Below, piece by piece: positions 17,076-26,145 of a stretch of 64,000 nucleotides of DNA; positions within the stretch are counted from its first letter, which is position 1, and each line of letters starts with the position of its first letter. The DNA lies in NCBI GenBank assembly GCA_035630615.1, contig DASQKI010000019.1, positions 4,599-68,598 on the forward strand, given 5' to 3'. The translations under genes and the position numbers were made by a program. Under the pieces are notes generated by a model that did no database searches, had not been told where the DNA came from, and saw only the letters and a list, made by a program, of their open reading frames with translations. Source of the DNA: DATFRX01 sp035630615 (GTDB lineage: Bacteria > Actinomycetota > Actinomycetes > Propionibacteriales > Nocardioidaceae).

Positions 17076-18161
17076 ATGTCTGACCAACCGACACGTGACG
17101 ACACCGTCGATCACGACCAGGTGACAGCCTTCTTGACGAAGGTGGTCGGCGACGCCGGCGCGGTCGCCTGCGCCACGACGGTAGCGATCGGCGACCGACT
17201 CGGGATCTACGGCGCGCTGGCGGCGGCCGGCCCGGTCACCTCGACCCAACTGGCCGAACGCACCGGGCTCGCCGAGCGGCACCTTCGAGAGTGGCTGGCC
17301 GCCCAGGTGGCCAGCGGCTATGTGGAGTACGACCCGGCCGGCAGGACCTACGTCCTCCCGCCGGCGCACGCGGCCGTCCTCGCCGACCCGGAGTCCCCGA
17401 CGTACCTCGCCGGCTACTTCCGGGTCGTGCAGGCGGTCGCCGCGAGCGAGGATGCCCTCGTCGAGGCCTACCGCACCGGCGGTGGCGTCGGATGGGAGGC
17501 GCATCCACCGGCGCTGTTTGCCGGGGTGGCGAGTTTCCGCCGCCCCGGCTACCTCCACAACCTCGTACCGGAGTGGCTGCCCGCCCTTGACGGCGTCGTC
17601 GACAAGCTGTCAACCGGCGCGCGGGTCGCCGACGTCGGCTGCGGCTTCGGCTACACGACGATCCTCATGGCGCAGGCGTACCCCTACGCGGCGTTCGTCG
17701 GATTCGACTACCACGCGGACTCGGTCGTCGCCGCGCGCAAGGCCGCGGCCGAGGCCGGAGTCAGCGATCGGGTGACGTTCACCGTGTCCGGCGCGACCGA
17801 CTTCCCCGGCACCGACTACGACCTGGTGACCAACTTCGACTGCCTCCACGACATGGGCGACCCCAGTCGGGCCGCGGCCCACGTACGGCAGGCCCTGGCC
17901 GCCGACGGCACCTGGATGATCGCGGAGCCCAACGCATCGGGCGATCTCACTGAGCTCGCCGCACACCCGTTCGGTCGGCTCTTCGCCGGCAACTCGGCGA
18001 CGGTCTGCCTCCCGTCGGCGCTCGCGCAGGGCGGCGAGTACGCCCTCGGCAATCATGCCGGCGAGGCGATCCTGCGCCAGATCGCCGCGGGCGCCGGATT
18101 CAACCGCTGGCGGCGGGTCGCCGAAACGCCCGCGATGGCCGTCTTCGAAGCGAGGCCGTGA
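17076..18161 (+). CDS. SAM-dependent class I methyltransferase with N-terminal winged helix
   Basis: A 361-residue protein. An N-terminal dimerisation/winged-helix region (VTSTQLAERTGLAERHLREW) resembles that of O-methyltransferases and of Rv-type SAM methyltransferases. The SAM-binding glycine loop is VADVGCGFGYTTILMA (about residues 183-198), followed by an acidic residue in GFDYHADSV. A conserved FDCLHDMGDP stretch lies near residue 250. A good ribosome-binding site (CGGAGG) precedes the ATG. It overlaps the next gene, a flavoprotein, so the two form one transcription unit. The methyl acceptor is unknown. Confidence 0.82.
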   Translation: MSDQPTRDDTVDHDQVTAFLTKVVGDAGAVACATTVAIGDRLGIYGALAAAGPVTSTQLAERTGLAERHLREWLAAQVASGYVEYDPAGRTYVLPPAHAAVLADPESPTYLAGYFRVVQAVAASEDALVEAYRTGGGVGWEAHPPALFAGVASFRRPGYLHNLVPEWLPALDGVVDKLSTGARVADVGCGFGYTTILMAQAYPYAAFVGFDYHADSVVAARKAAAEAGVSDRVTFTVSGATDFPGTDYDLVTNFDCLHDMGDPSRAAAHVRQALAADGTWMIAEPNASGDLTELAAHPFGRLFAGNSATVCLPSALAQGGEYALGNHAGEAILRQIAAGAGFNRWRRVAETPAMAVFEARP

Positions 18162-19651
18162 TGTCCGCGGCACCCCGGGAGTTCGCCCGCGAGATGGGGC
18201 GCGCGAACCCCGGCAGATACCGACCGACGCATCGCAGAACCACCAGGTCGCCTACCCGCAACCACGCCGTCGTCATCGGCGCCAGCATGGCGGGCCTGCT
18301 TGCGGCACGCGTTCTGAGCGAGACGTACGACCGCGTCACCGTCCTCGACCGCGACACCTGGGCCGACCGTCCGGAGCCGCGCGGCGGAGTGCCGCACGGT
18401 CGGCATGCCCATGGCCTGCTCGCCCGCGGTCGCGAGGTCCTCGACAAGCTCTTCCCCGGCCTGACCGATCACCTCGTACGCGACGGTGCCGTCGTCGGTG
18501 ACCTCCAAGGCCAGGTCCGGTGGTACTTCGCCAGCGGGTCGCTCGCGCCGTCGGTCAGCGGGCTGCGGGGTCTCGCGGTCAGCCGACCGGCGCTGGAGCA
18601 CGAGGTCCGTCGCCGGGTCGGCGCGCTTCGCGGCGTCACGATCGAGTCCGGTTGGGTCGTCCGTGATCTCCTCGCCGACCCCACCCGTGGCCGGATCGCC
18701 GGCGTCAAGGTCGCCGCAGTCGGCTCCGACGGGCCGCCCCGGCGACTCGCCGCCGACCTCGTCGTCGACGCCTCCGGTCGCAACTCCCACTCTCCAGACT
18801 GGCTACGGACCCTCGGGTACCCGGCGCCGAAGGAGGAGAAGATTCGAGTCGACGTCTCGTACGCCACCCGGCACTTCCGCTGGGAGCCCGGCAGCGCCGG
18901 CGATGCGTTGGCGGTCATCGTGGCGGCCAGCGCCGACTCGGCCCAAGGCGGCGCCATGATCCGCCAGGAGGGCGACCGCTGGATCCTCACGCTCGGCGGC
19001 TACCACGGGGAGAGGGCGCCGCTCGAACTCGCCGGCTTCCGCACGTGGGCGGCTCGACAGGCACCCGAGTTCGGCGCCGTCGCGAGTCGCGCCGAACCGC
19101 TCGATGAAGGGCACTACTTCCGGTTCCCAGCCAGCACTCGCCTTCGGTATGAGCGGCTCCGGCGTTTCCCCGAGGCCTTCGTCGTCATGGGCGACGCGGT
19201 GTGCAGCTTCAACCCCGTATACGGCCAGGGCATGACCGTGGCCGCGGCCGAGGCGCTGGCCCTGCGGAGCTGCCTCGCCAACGGCGTTGAGCGACTCGGC
19301 CCGCGGTTCTTCGCCGCGATCCGACCGATCGTCGACGTGCCGTGGCAGATCGCCGCCGGGGCCGACCTGGCGCTGCCCGGGACGCCAGGTCGGCCGCCGC
19401 TGCGACTGCGGCTGATCAACCGCTACGTCGAGCGGCTGCAGCGGGCGGCGCGAGACGACACGGAGCTCGCCGAGGCGTTCCTGCGGGTCGCGAACCTGAA
19501 GGCGGCACCGCCGTCCCTCATGCGACCCGGCCGGATGCTCCGCGTACTCCGGAAGGGCAGTGGCCGCCGGCCGGCGCCGAGTCGTGCGACGCGACCTGCC
19601 GGACGACGCACGCCGATTCCGGCCGTCGACACCGAAGCATCGGGGCGCTGA
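18161..19651 (+). CDS. FAD-dependent monooxygenase/oxidoreductase (PHBH-fold)
   Basis: A 496-residue flavoprotein. The dinucleotide-binding motif VVIGASMAGLLAARVL is near residues 38-53, preceded by a basic N-terminal stretch. The second FAD motif GDAVCSFNPVYGQGMTVAAA is near residues 345-364. This pattern is shared by PHBH-type hydroxylases, halogenase-like and tetracycline-oxygenase-like proteins. The ATG at 18161 overlaps the methyltransferase stop; a GTG three bases earlier is an alternative. No tryptophan-halogenase WxWxIP motif was noticed. Coupling with the methyltransferase and the following BBE-like oxidase suggests a small tailoring set, but the substrate is unknown. Confidence 0.8.
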   Translation: MSAAPREFAREMGRANPGRYRPTHRRTTRSPTRNHAVVIGASMAGLLAARVLSETYDRVTVLDRDTWADRPEPRGGVPHGRHAHGLLARGREVLDKLFPGLTDHLVRDGAVVGDLQGQVRWYFASGSLAPSVSGLRGLAVSRPALEHEVRRRVGALRGVTIESGWVVRDLLADPTRGRIAGVKVAAVGSDGPPRRLAADLVVDASGRNSHSPDWLRTLGYPAPKEEKIRVDVSYATRHFRWEPGSAGDALAVIVAASADSAQGGAMIRQEGDRWILTLGGYHGERAPLELAGFRTWAARQAPEFGAVASRAEPLDEGHYFRFPASTRLRYERLRRFPEAFVVMGDAVCSFNPVYGQGMTVAAAEALALRSCLANGVERLGPRFFAAIRPIVDVPWQIAAGADLALPGTPGRPPLRLRLINRYVERLQRAARDDTELAEAFLRVANLKAAPPSLMRPGRMLRVLRKGSGRRPAPSRATRPAGRRTPIPAVDTEASGR

Positions 19652-19709
19652 GGCCGTGTATCACGCCACCGGCCTCGACGCTCCATCGTCACGAAGGAAG
19701 GACCCTGCC

Positions 19710-21158
19710 ATGGGCGCTCCACGACTGCAGACCCCACCCGGAGCCCGATCGGCTCGCGACCAGGTCGCCTACCGCGAACTGGCCGCCCAGTTTGCCGGCT
19801 CATTGACCGAGCCGGGCGACTCCGGGTATGACGACAGCCGCCGAATCTGGAACGGCTCGATCGATCGTCGGCCGGGCCTGATCGCACGCTGCGTCGGCCC
19901 GTCCGACGTCAAGGCCGCACTCCGGTATGCCAGGCACACCGGCATCGAGGTCGCCATCCGTGGCGGCGGTCACAGCTTCCCCGGCCATTCGGCTCTCGAT
20001 GACGGGCTGGTCATCGACCTCGGCGCGATGAAGCGAATCCGGATCGACCCGGCCCGACGCACCGTCCGAGCCCAACCCGGCGTGCTGCTCGGCGAGCTGG
20101 ACCAGGCCGCCCAGCCGCACGGCCTGGCCGTCCCCGCCGGCATCGTGACCCACACCGGCATCGCCGGCCTGACGCTCGGCGGCGGACTCGGCTGGCTGAT
20201 GCGCAAGTACGGCCTCACCATCGACAGCCTGCTCTCGGTCAAGCTCCTCACCGCGACGGGCGAGCAGGTCATGGCGAGCCGGGCCGAAAATGCCGAGCTG
20301 TTCTGGGGCATCCGCGGTGGCGGCGGCAACTTCGGGGTCGTCACGGAGTTCACCTATCGGCTCCAGCCGGTCGGTCCCACGGTGTTGGCCGGCCCGATCT
20401 TCTGGCCGCTCGACGACTCGCCACGAGTGACACGGTTCTACCGGGACTGGATCGCCGAAGCGCCCGACGAACTCGGGACGATGTTGATTCACCGCAAGGC
20501 GCCGCCGCTCGCGGCGATCCCGACCGAACTGCACGGCCGGCCCGTCGTCGCCGTGGTGTGCTGCTACACCGGCGACCTCGACGAGGGCGAGCGGTTGATC
20601 GGACCGCTGCGACGGTTCGGATCGCCGCTGCTCGACCTGTGCGCGGCGAAGCCGTTTGTGGACCACCAGGCGATGTTCGACCCGTCGTACCCGCACGGGC
20701 GTTGGTACTACTTCCGCTCGTGCGACCTGCCGCCGCTCACCGACGACGCCGTCGACGCCTTGGTCGACAGCGCGGGTCGGATCGGCTCGCCCCACACGTC
20801 GATCGCGATGTTCCACCTCGGTGGCGCCGTCGCCCGGGTCGGCGACGACGACACCGCGTACTCCGGGCGGCAGTCGGCGCACACGGTCAACATCGCGTGC
20901 AGCACCGAGACGGCCGACGGGTTCGACGCCGAGCGGGAGTGGCTCGAGCGGACCTGGTCGCAGCTGTCGCCGGCCGGCACGAACACGTACGTCAACTTCC
21001 TCATGGACGAGGGCGAGGACCGGATCCGAGCGGCGTACGGGGCGGCGAAATATGGCCGCCTCCAGGCGCTGAAGCGGACGTACGATCCGGGCAACCTGTT
21101 TCACCGCAACCAAAACATCAGGCCCGAGCTGGGCGGGCGTGGGCATACGGTGGCCTGA
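19710..21158 (+). CDS. BBE-like FAD-linked oxidase (PCMH domain), predicted mono-covalent flavin
   Basis: A 482-residue berberine-bridge-enzyme-type oxidase. The N-terminal FAD-binding PCMH domain carries IRGGGHSFPGHS with His88, the usual 8-alpha-histidyl FAD link. In bicovalent members a Cys precedes the GGGxG block; here the stretch reads VTHTGIAGLTLGGGLGW without Cys, so a single covalent bond is expected. The C-terminal BBE segment contains YGRLQALKRTYDPGNLFHRN. The ATG at 19710 is preceded by GGAAGGA. It follows the flavoprotein gene by 58 bp in the same direction. Family members oxidise sugars, alkaloids or polyketide alcohols; this substrate is not known. Confidence 0.85.
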   Translation: MGAPRLQTPPGARSARDQVAYRELAAQFAGSLTEPGDSGYDDSRRIWNGSIDRRPGLIARCVGPSDVKAALRYARHTGIEVAIRGGGHSFPGHSALDDGLVIDLGAMKRIRIDPARRTVRAQPGVLLGELDQAAQPHGLAVPAGIVTHTGIAGLTLGGGLGWLMRKYGLTIDSLLSVKLLTATGEQVMASRAENAELFWGIRGGGGNFGVVTEFTYRLQPVGPTVLAGPIFWPLDDSPRVTRFYRDWIAEAPDELGTMLIHRKAPPLAAIPTELHGRPVVAVVCCYTGDLDEGERLIGPLRRFGSPLLDLCAAKPFVDHQAMFDPSYPHGRWYYFRSCDLPPLTDDAVDALVDSAGRIGSPHTSIAMFHLGGAVARVGDDDTAYSGRQSAHTVNIACSTETADGFDAEREWLERTWSQLSPAGTNTYVNFLMDEGEDRIRAAYGAAKYGRLQALKRTYDPGNLFHRNQNIRPELGGRGHTVA

Positions 21159-21189
21159 GAGACCCAGCGCCATCGACCCGGGAGAGCTC

Positions 21190-21429
21190 GTGGACGAGCA
21201 AGAAATCCTCCAGAACATCGACGACCTCGTGGCGGAGGAGCATCAGCTCCGATCCACCGACAGCGACGTCGATCCGAGCACCCGGAAGGAACGGTTGCAG
21301 CAGCTCGAGCGGACGTTGGACCAGTGTTGGGACCTGCTGCGCCAACGCCGGGCCCGGATCGAGGCCGGCCAGGACCCCGATGACGTCAAGACCCGACCGG
21401 TCGGCGAGGTCGAGGGCTACCTGCAATAA
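21190..21429 (+). CDS. Small DUF2630-family protein
   Basis: A 79-residue, highly charged, mostly helical protein beginning VDEQEILQNIDDLVAEEHQL and ending near VGEVEGYLQ, which matches the DUF2630 pattern common in Actinobacteria. The GTG at 21190 has an upstream GGGAGA. Function is unknown. It sits alone between the BBE oxidase and the leaderless FemX gene. Confidence 0.75.
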   Translation: MDEQEILQNIDDLVAEEHQLRSTDSDVDPSTRKERLQQLERTLDQCWDLLRQRRARIEAGQDPDDVKTRPVGEVEGYLQ

Positions 21430-21488
21430 CACCGTCGGCAATGTGCGGGTTCCAACCCTCGGATTGCAGAACGCCGCAGGGCAGCCGG

Positions 21489-21494
21489 TAGCCT
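21489..21494 (+). promoter_or_regulatory. -10 element of a leaderless FemX transcript
   Basis: TAGCCT lies 8 bp before the GTG start at 21503. In actinobacteria a TANNNT box at this distance commonly makes a transcript starting at, or one or two bases before, the start codon. No ribosome-binding site is present, which supports the reading. Confidence 0.5.
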
Positions 21495-21502
21495 CGGCGA
21501 CT

Positions 21503-22624
21503 GTGACTGCGCGCCCGCCCCTCGTTCGTCCGATCAGCGCCGAGGAGCATCTGGCGCACCTTCGCAGCCTGCCGTCGGCGAGTTTCCTCCAGACGCCGGC
21601 GTGGGGTCAGGTCAAGGCGGAGTGGCGCCGCGAGTCGATCGGGTTCTTCGACGGCGACCATCTGGTCGGCTCCGGCCTCGTGCTCTATCGCCAGATCCCC
21701 AAGGTCAAGCGCTTCCTCGCCTACCTCCCCGAGGGGCCGACGCTCGACTGGTCGTCGCCCCGTCTGTCCGACCACCTCGCCGCGATGACCAGGCACCTGG
21801 CCGACCAGGGTGCGTTCGCGGTACGGATGGGACCGCCGGTCGTGCTGCGCCGGTGGTCCGCACGTACCGTCAAAACCGCCGTCGCCGACCCGATCCTGCG
21901 CCGCCTCGGCGACGCTCCGGCCGATGATGTCAGCGACGAGGGCGTCCGGGTCATGAAGCTTCTGACCAAGGTGGGCTGGAAGCGGCAGGCCCCCGAGGAC
22001 GGCTTCGGCGTCGGCCAGCCCCGGTTCAACTTCTGGCTGCCGGTTGCCGACCGGACCGAGGACGACGTGCTTCGCGGCATGAACCAGCTGTGGCGGCGCA
22101 ACATCAAGAAGGCGGACAAGGCCGGTGTCGAGGTACGCACCGGGGGCCGCGACGACCTGGCCGCGTTTCACGCCGTGTACGCCGAGACCGCGCAGCGCGA
22201 CCACTTCACGCCGCGGCCGCTGTCGTACTTCCAGCTGATGTACGACGCGCTGACCGGCGAGGACCCGGACCGGTTCCGGCTGTACCTCGCGCATCACGAA
22301 GGCGATCTGGTCGCGGCCACGACGATGGTCCGCGTCGGTGGCCACGCGTGGTACTCCTACGGCGCGTCGACGACCGCGAAGCGCGACGTACGCGGCTCCA
22401 ATGCCATCCAGTGGCAGATGATCCGGGACGCAATGGCGGCCGGCGCGACCGTCTACGACCTGCGCGGCATCACCGACACGCTCGACGCCGACGACCCGCA
22501 TGTCGGGCTGGTCCAGTTCAAGGTCGGCACCGGCGGCGAGGCCGTCGAATATGCCGGGGAGTGGGACCTACCACTGTCCCGCGTTCTCTATCGCGCGTTC
22601 GACCTCTACATGCGGCGGCGGTGA
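21503..22624 (+). CDS. FemABX-family aminoacyltransferase (peptidoglycan cross-bridge type)
   Basis: A 373-residue protein of the FemX/FmhB group, which transfers an amino acid from aminoacyl-tRNA to the stem peptide of lipid II or peptidoglycan. Two GNAT-like halves are visible: SASFLQTPAWGQVKAEWRRE near the start, and RFNFWLPVADRTEDDVLRGM with LWRRNIKKADKAGVEV and the C-terminal YDLRGITDTL and GLVQFKVGTGGEAVEYAGEW signatures. Start is GTG 21503 with a -10 box immediately upstream, so it is probably leaderless. The alanine-racemase-like gene follows after 6 bp. Which amino acid is added cannot be told. Confidence 0.87.
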   Translation: MTARPPLVRPISAEEHLAHLRSLPSASFLQTPAWGQVKAEWRRESIGFFDGDHLVGSGLVLYRQIPKVKRFLAYLPEGPTLDWSSPRLSDHLAAMTRHLADQGAFAVRMGPPVVLRRWSARTVKTAVADPILRRLGDAPADDVSDEGVRVMKLLTKVGWKRQAPEDGFGVGQPRFNFWLPVADRTEDDVLRGMNQLWRRNIKKADKAGVEVRTGGRDDLAAFHAVYAETAQRDHFTPRPLSYFQLMYDALTGEDPDRFRLYLAHHEGDLVAATTMVRVGGHAWYSYGASTTAKRDVRGSNAIQWQMIRDAMAAGATVYDLRGITDTLDADDPHVGLVQFKVGTGGEAVEYAGEWDLPLSRVLYRAFDLYMRRR

Positions 22625-22630
22625 CCCACC

Positions 22631-23662
22631 ATGCCTTTGACCTTGCACATCGACGGGCCGCGGTGGCGGTCGCACCTTCGGGGGTACGCCGAAGCGCATC
22701 CGGGCCTGGTGCCGGTCGCCAAGGGCAACGGCTACGGGTTCGGCATGGCCGCGCTCGCCCGCCGCTGCGGTTGGCTCGGCGCCGACACGATGGCCGTCGG
22801 CACGTACGAGGAGGCGCCTGGCGCGCTGTCCCGGTTCGACGGCGACGTACTCGTGCTGTCGCCGTGGCGGCCGTTCCTCGACGACGTGCCGGACAACCCT
22901 CGGCTCGTCCACTCCGTCGGCCGGGTCGACGACGTCGCCGAGTTGGCGCTGCGATCTCCAGGCGCACGCATCGTCGTCGAGGGCCTCACGTCGATGAACC
23001 GGCACGGCTTGACCCGACACGAGCTCGCCGCGGCGGCCGACCAGCTGGACGGCCTGCGGCTCGAGGGCTTCGCGCTGCACCTTCCGATGGCGGGCGGCCG
23101 GCTGGCCGAGGCCGAGCGGTGGGCGGCGGTGCTGGAGACGTCGCGGCTCGAAACATCGACGCTGTACGTCTCGCACCTGACCGACGACGAGCTCCGGACC
23201 CTGCACGAACGGCGGTCGGCGCTCACCCTGCGACCGCGGATCGGCACGTCGCTGTGGCTCGGCGATCGAGGCGCGTTGCAGGTGACCGGCACCGTGCTCG
23301 ACCGGCATCGGGTGAGCCGTGGCGAGCGGATCGGCTATCGGCAGCGCCCGATGCCGCGCGACGGCTGGCTGCTGATCGTGGCGGGTGGCACGGCGCACGG
23401 CATCGGCATGGAGGCGCCAACGGCAGCGACGTCGATGCGACAGCGCGCGATCTCGGTGGCCCGGGGCGGGCTGGAGGCGGCCGGGTTCGCTTACTCGCCG
23501 TTCACGGTCGCCGGCAAGCAGCGCTGGTTTGCCGAGCCGCCGCACATGCAGGCGTCGATGCTGCTCTTGCCGGCCGGTGAGGAGCCGCCCGAGATCGGCG
23601 ACGATGTGCCGGTCGACGTGCGGTTTACGACCACGTCGGTGGATCGCGTCGAGATCAGCTGA
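22631..23662 (+). CDS. Alanine-racemase-like PLP protein with altered second active-site residue
   Basis: A 343-residue protein with the alanine racemase N-terminal barrel fold. PLP-binding Lys31 is in VAKGNGYGFG (canonical VVKADAYGHG). A second barrel motif RLEGFALHLPMAG and GTSLWLGDRGA follow. In genuine racemases the opposing catalytic Tyr is in a GYADGY-type motif; here the aligned stretch reads VAGGTAHGIGM and no Tyr is apparent. It may therefore not racemise alanine, or it may use different chemistry. It lies 6 bp after the FemX gene, so a role in cell-wall amino-acid supply or modification is plausible. Confidence 0.75.
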   Translation: MPLTLHIDGPRWRSHLRGYAEAHPGLVPVAKGNGYGFGMAALARRCGWLGADTMAVGTYEEAPGALSRFDGDVLVLSPWRPFLDDVPDNPRLVHSVGRVDDVAELALRSPGARIVVEGLTSMNRHGLTRHELAAAADQLDGLRLEGFALHLPMAGGRLAEAERWAAVLETSRLETSTLYVSHLTDDELRTLHERRSALTLRPRIGTSLWLGDRGALQVTGTVLDRHRVSRGERIGYRQRPMPRDGWLLIVAGGTAHGIGMEAPTAATSMRQRAISVARGGLEAAGFAYSPFTVAGKQRWFAEPPHMQASMLLLPAGEEPPEIGDDVPVDVRFTTTSVDRVEIS

Positions 23663-23677
23663 CCTGGCCGCTGCCGG

Positions 23678-24550
23678 TCAGAAGCCGCCGCCGTCGAATC
23701 CGCCGCCGTCGAACCCGCCACCGTCCCAGCCGCCGCCCCCTCCGTCGAAGCCGCCGCCGCCGTCGAAGCCCCCGCCGTCACCGCCGCCGTCGTAACCCCC
23801 GCCGTCACCGCCGCCGTCGCCACCACCATCGCCGCCGCCGCTGTCGCCGCCATCGCTGCTGACGTCCTCGTATCCGGGCTCGCCCGCGAACATGACGCCG
23901 CCGACGAGTGTGCCGACCAAAAGCGCGGGCAGGATGTTGAAGGCGCCGAAGTAGCCTGCCGTCCAGGGCGCGAACGCCGGCCCGGCCTGCCAATACGGCA
24001 CTCGACGCGGCCCGACCATCACCTGGCGCGAATCCGGATCGCCGCCGGCGTTGACCCGCTCGGCATCCAGCGCACACGCCGGCACGTCACGCTCGATACC
24101 GCCCGGCGGTGCCCAGAGCACGTCGGTCACCGACGGACCGTGCTGCGGGTTGAAGAAGCACGGTGGCCGACGCTCCGGGACGGGCTTGTCTTCGACCCGG
24201 GCCTGGACGCAGGCCATGGCGTAGCGGCCGTCTTCCAAGATCTCGGTGACATGGCGTACTTCCTCGGGCTGCTGGACGGCCTCGACGGACTCCTTGGCGT
24301 TTTCGTACGCGTCGAGGGCGCGCTGATAGTCGGCCCGAGCACCGGCATCCAGGTCGTGTCCGGCCATGTCGTGACCGAGCTGCTGGAGCTCCTCGCCGAA
24401 GACGGTGACGTCTTCGTCGGCAGCTCGACGGACGGCGGCCAACTGCTCGGCGGCCCGGGCCTCGTCGAGTCGGCGAGCTTGGCGCGATCTGCTGGCCGCG
24501 ACGATCGCGAACAGGCCTCCGACGAGGACCAGGACGATCAACAGCTCCAT
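23678..24550 (-). CDS. Membrane-anchored protein with glycine-rich repeat tail, function unknown
   Basis: A 290-residue protein with an N-terminal membrane helix (LLIVLVLVGGLFAIVAA), a charged coiled-coil-like segment (about 20-100), a conserved central region with CFFNPQHGPS, VPACALDAERV and a second hydrophobic stretch near 205-225, then about 56 residues of GGG/FDGGG repeats. The central part belongs to a family I recognise from other actinobacteria but cannot name. Similar proteins elsewhere end with Gly-rich tails of variable length. It is convergent with the racemase-like gene (15 bp apart). Confidence 0.6.
   Translation of the reverse strand: MELLIVLVLVGGLFAIVAASRSRQARRLDEARAAEQLAAVRRAADEDVTVFGEELQQLGHDMAGHDLDAGARADYQRALDAYENAKESVEAVQQPEEVRHVTEILEDGRYAMACVQARVEDKPVPERRPPCFFNPQHGPSVTDVLWAPPGGIERDVPACALDAERVNAGGDPDSRQVMVGPRRVPYWQAGPAFAPWTAGYFGAFNILPALLVGTLVGGVMFAGEPGYEDVSSDGGDSGGGDGGGDGGGDGGGYDGGGDGGGFDGGGGFDGGGGGWDGGGFDGGGFDGGGF
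23681..23855. repeat. Low-complexity repeat encoding a Gly-rich (FDGGG) tail
   Basis: Short tandem units of CCGCCGTCGAA type encode GGGFDGGGFDGGG on the minus strand. The repeat explains the local base composition and would be prone to length change by slippage. Confidence 0.8.
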
Positions 24551-24636
24551 GGCTGACCCCCACGGGTCTGGGTCCGTACCGATCGGACCAGGTCAGTTCA
24601 CCCTACGCCGACCGACCTCCGTCGAGTTGGGAGACG

Positions 24637-26076
24637 TCAGCGCAGCAGCAGGGCGTCCGGGGCCTGGTCGGCCTCGCCGCCGGCCGGATCGTCGGTGAGT
24701 CCGTCGGCGCGCACCGGGTCATGCCAGGGCCGATGGATGTCACGCAGCACCATGGCGACCAGCCAGCTGATGCCGGCGAGCCGAACCAGCACGGCCAGGA
24801 CATAGATCTCGTCGACGCCGTCGCCACCGCCGCTCGTGTAGCCACCGAGATGCCACCAGACGGCGCAGAAGTACAACGCCTCGCATGCCTGCCAGATCAG
24901 AAGGTCGCGCCAGTACGGCCGAGCCAACGCCGCCAGCGGCAGCAGCCACAGCGCGTCCTGCGGGTCGATCCGCTTGCTCACCAGCATCACGCCGGCGAGG
25001 GCGAGAAACGCCAACTGCGGCACTCGTGGCCGCCGCCGCGCCGTCAGGCCGGTCCAGGCGACACCGCCGAGCACCAAGGCATATCCGAGGACCGCGAGCT
25101 GACTGGCCAGGGTTGCGTCGGCCTGCCATCCGACGAGCGCGAACAGCTCCCAAAACGCCCCATAGCTCGGTGGGGCGTCGAGCCAGGTCTCCCAGAACGC
25201 CACCCAGCTCCCCGGCACGAGCACGTACGCCGGGACGTTGATCGCGACCCAGGTCACCAGTGCCATGCCAGCAGCCCGGCCGCCGGTCGACAGGCGGCCG
25301 GCTCGACCGGCGCTGAGCAAGAACGGGACGAGCAACAGGAACGGATAAAGGTCGAACGCCGCCCCCAACCCGACGAGGGCCCCGGCCAAGAGCGGCCGCG
25401 TCCTCGACCAGGCCCACAAGGCGCCGCAGGTGCAGGCCACCGAGAGCAGATCCCACCCGATGATGCCGGTGAGCAGCAAGACCGGCGCCGCCGCGAAGCC
25501 GAGACCGTCCCACGGCCGCAGTCGGTGAGTGCCGACGAGAGCCGTGGTCGCGGCGAGGGCGGCAAGCAGGAGGAGGACCGCGGCGACAGCGACATAGCGA
25601 ACTGCCTCGTCATGGACGACCGGGTCGTTCGACACCTCGGCCGATGGACGGTCCTTGCGATCGCCGACGTTGGGCCAGCCAGACAGAGCCTGCGCGGTCA
25701 GCGCCGATGCGTACGCGACGATCGCGGTCGGCGGTGTCTCGTTGGACCCTGGCCAGCGGCCGCCGCCGTCGGACATCGGAGGTTCACGCTCGGCGAGTCC
25801 GCCGCCGCTGTAGCCGACCGCGAGGTCGGTGTAGCAGAGGTTGGCGAACGTCCGGTCGCCATCCCACCACGCCCCCTGCGCGCAGGGGTTCTTCTGCAGC
25901 ACGGCCCCGGTCATCGCGATGGTCGTCACGAGCAAGCCGACGACCAGCGGACTCAGCCATCGATGCGCTCGGGCGTAGTCGCCCACCGGGCCGCCGATCG
26001 CGGCGCTGGCCGCCCGCACCACCGGGTCTTCTCGGCTCGGGCGTACGCGTTCGGCGTCGACCCCACGCAGCGGCAT
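24637..26076 (-). CDS. Multi-pass GT87/DUF2029-type glycosyltransferase
   Basis: A 479-residue membrane protein with roughly ten or more hydrophobic helices. It resembles the polyprenyl-phosphate-dependent mannosyltransferase-like GT87 group (PimE-like). An extracellular loop after the first helix contains NPCAQGAWWDGDRTFANLCYTD, here quoted only in part, with two cysteines, and VSKRIDPQDALWLLPLAALA near residue 380 is typical of the group. It follows the penicillin-binding protein gene on the same strand (69 bp gap), an order seen in other actinobacteria. It probably adds a sugar to an envelope lipid or protein. Confidence 0.72.
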   Translation of the reverse strand: MPLRGVDAERVRPSREDPVVRAASAAIGGPVGDYARAHRWLSPLVVGLLVTTIAMTGAVLQKNPCAQGAWWDGDRTFANLCYTDLAVGYSGGGLAEREPPMSDGGGRWPGSNETPPTAIVAYASALTAQALSGWPNVGDRKDRPSAEVSNDPVVHDEAVRYVAVAAVLLLLAALAATTALVGTHRLRPWDGLGFAAAPVLLLTGIIGWDLLSVACTCGALWAWSRTRPLLAGALVGLGAAFDLYPFLLLVPFLLSAGRAGRLSTGGRAAGMALVTWVAINVPAYVLVPGSWVAFWETWLDAPPSYGAFWELFALVGWQADATLASQLAVLGYALVLGGVAWTGLTARRRPRVPQLAFLALAGVMLVSKRIDPQDALWLLPLAALARPYWRDLLIWQACEALYFCAVWWHLGGYTSGGGDGVDEIYVLAVLVRLAGISWLVAMVLRDIHRPWHDPVRADGLTDDPAGGEADQAPDALLLR

Positions 26077-26145
26077 GAGGGGCAGCGTACGGCAGGCACC
26101 ACCGTCGGACGCGGCAGCATCGCTGGTCGCTGGGATCGCGGGCGG

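Noticed and set aside
19800..21218. A 472-codon minus-strand frame opposite the BBE oxidase
   Set aside because: The plus-strand gene has intact BBE motifs; the opposite frame has none.
20558..21488. Upstream extension of the FemX frame for more than 300 codons
   Set aside because: It overlaps BBE oxidase and DUF2630 coding sequence; FemX similarity begins only after GTG 21503.
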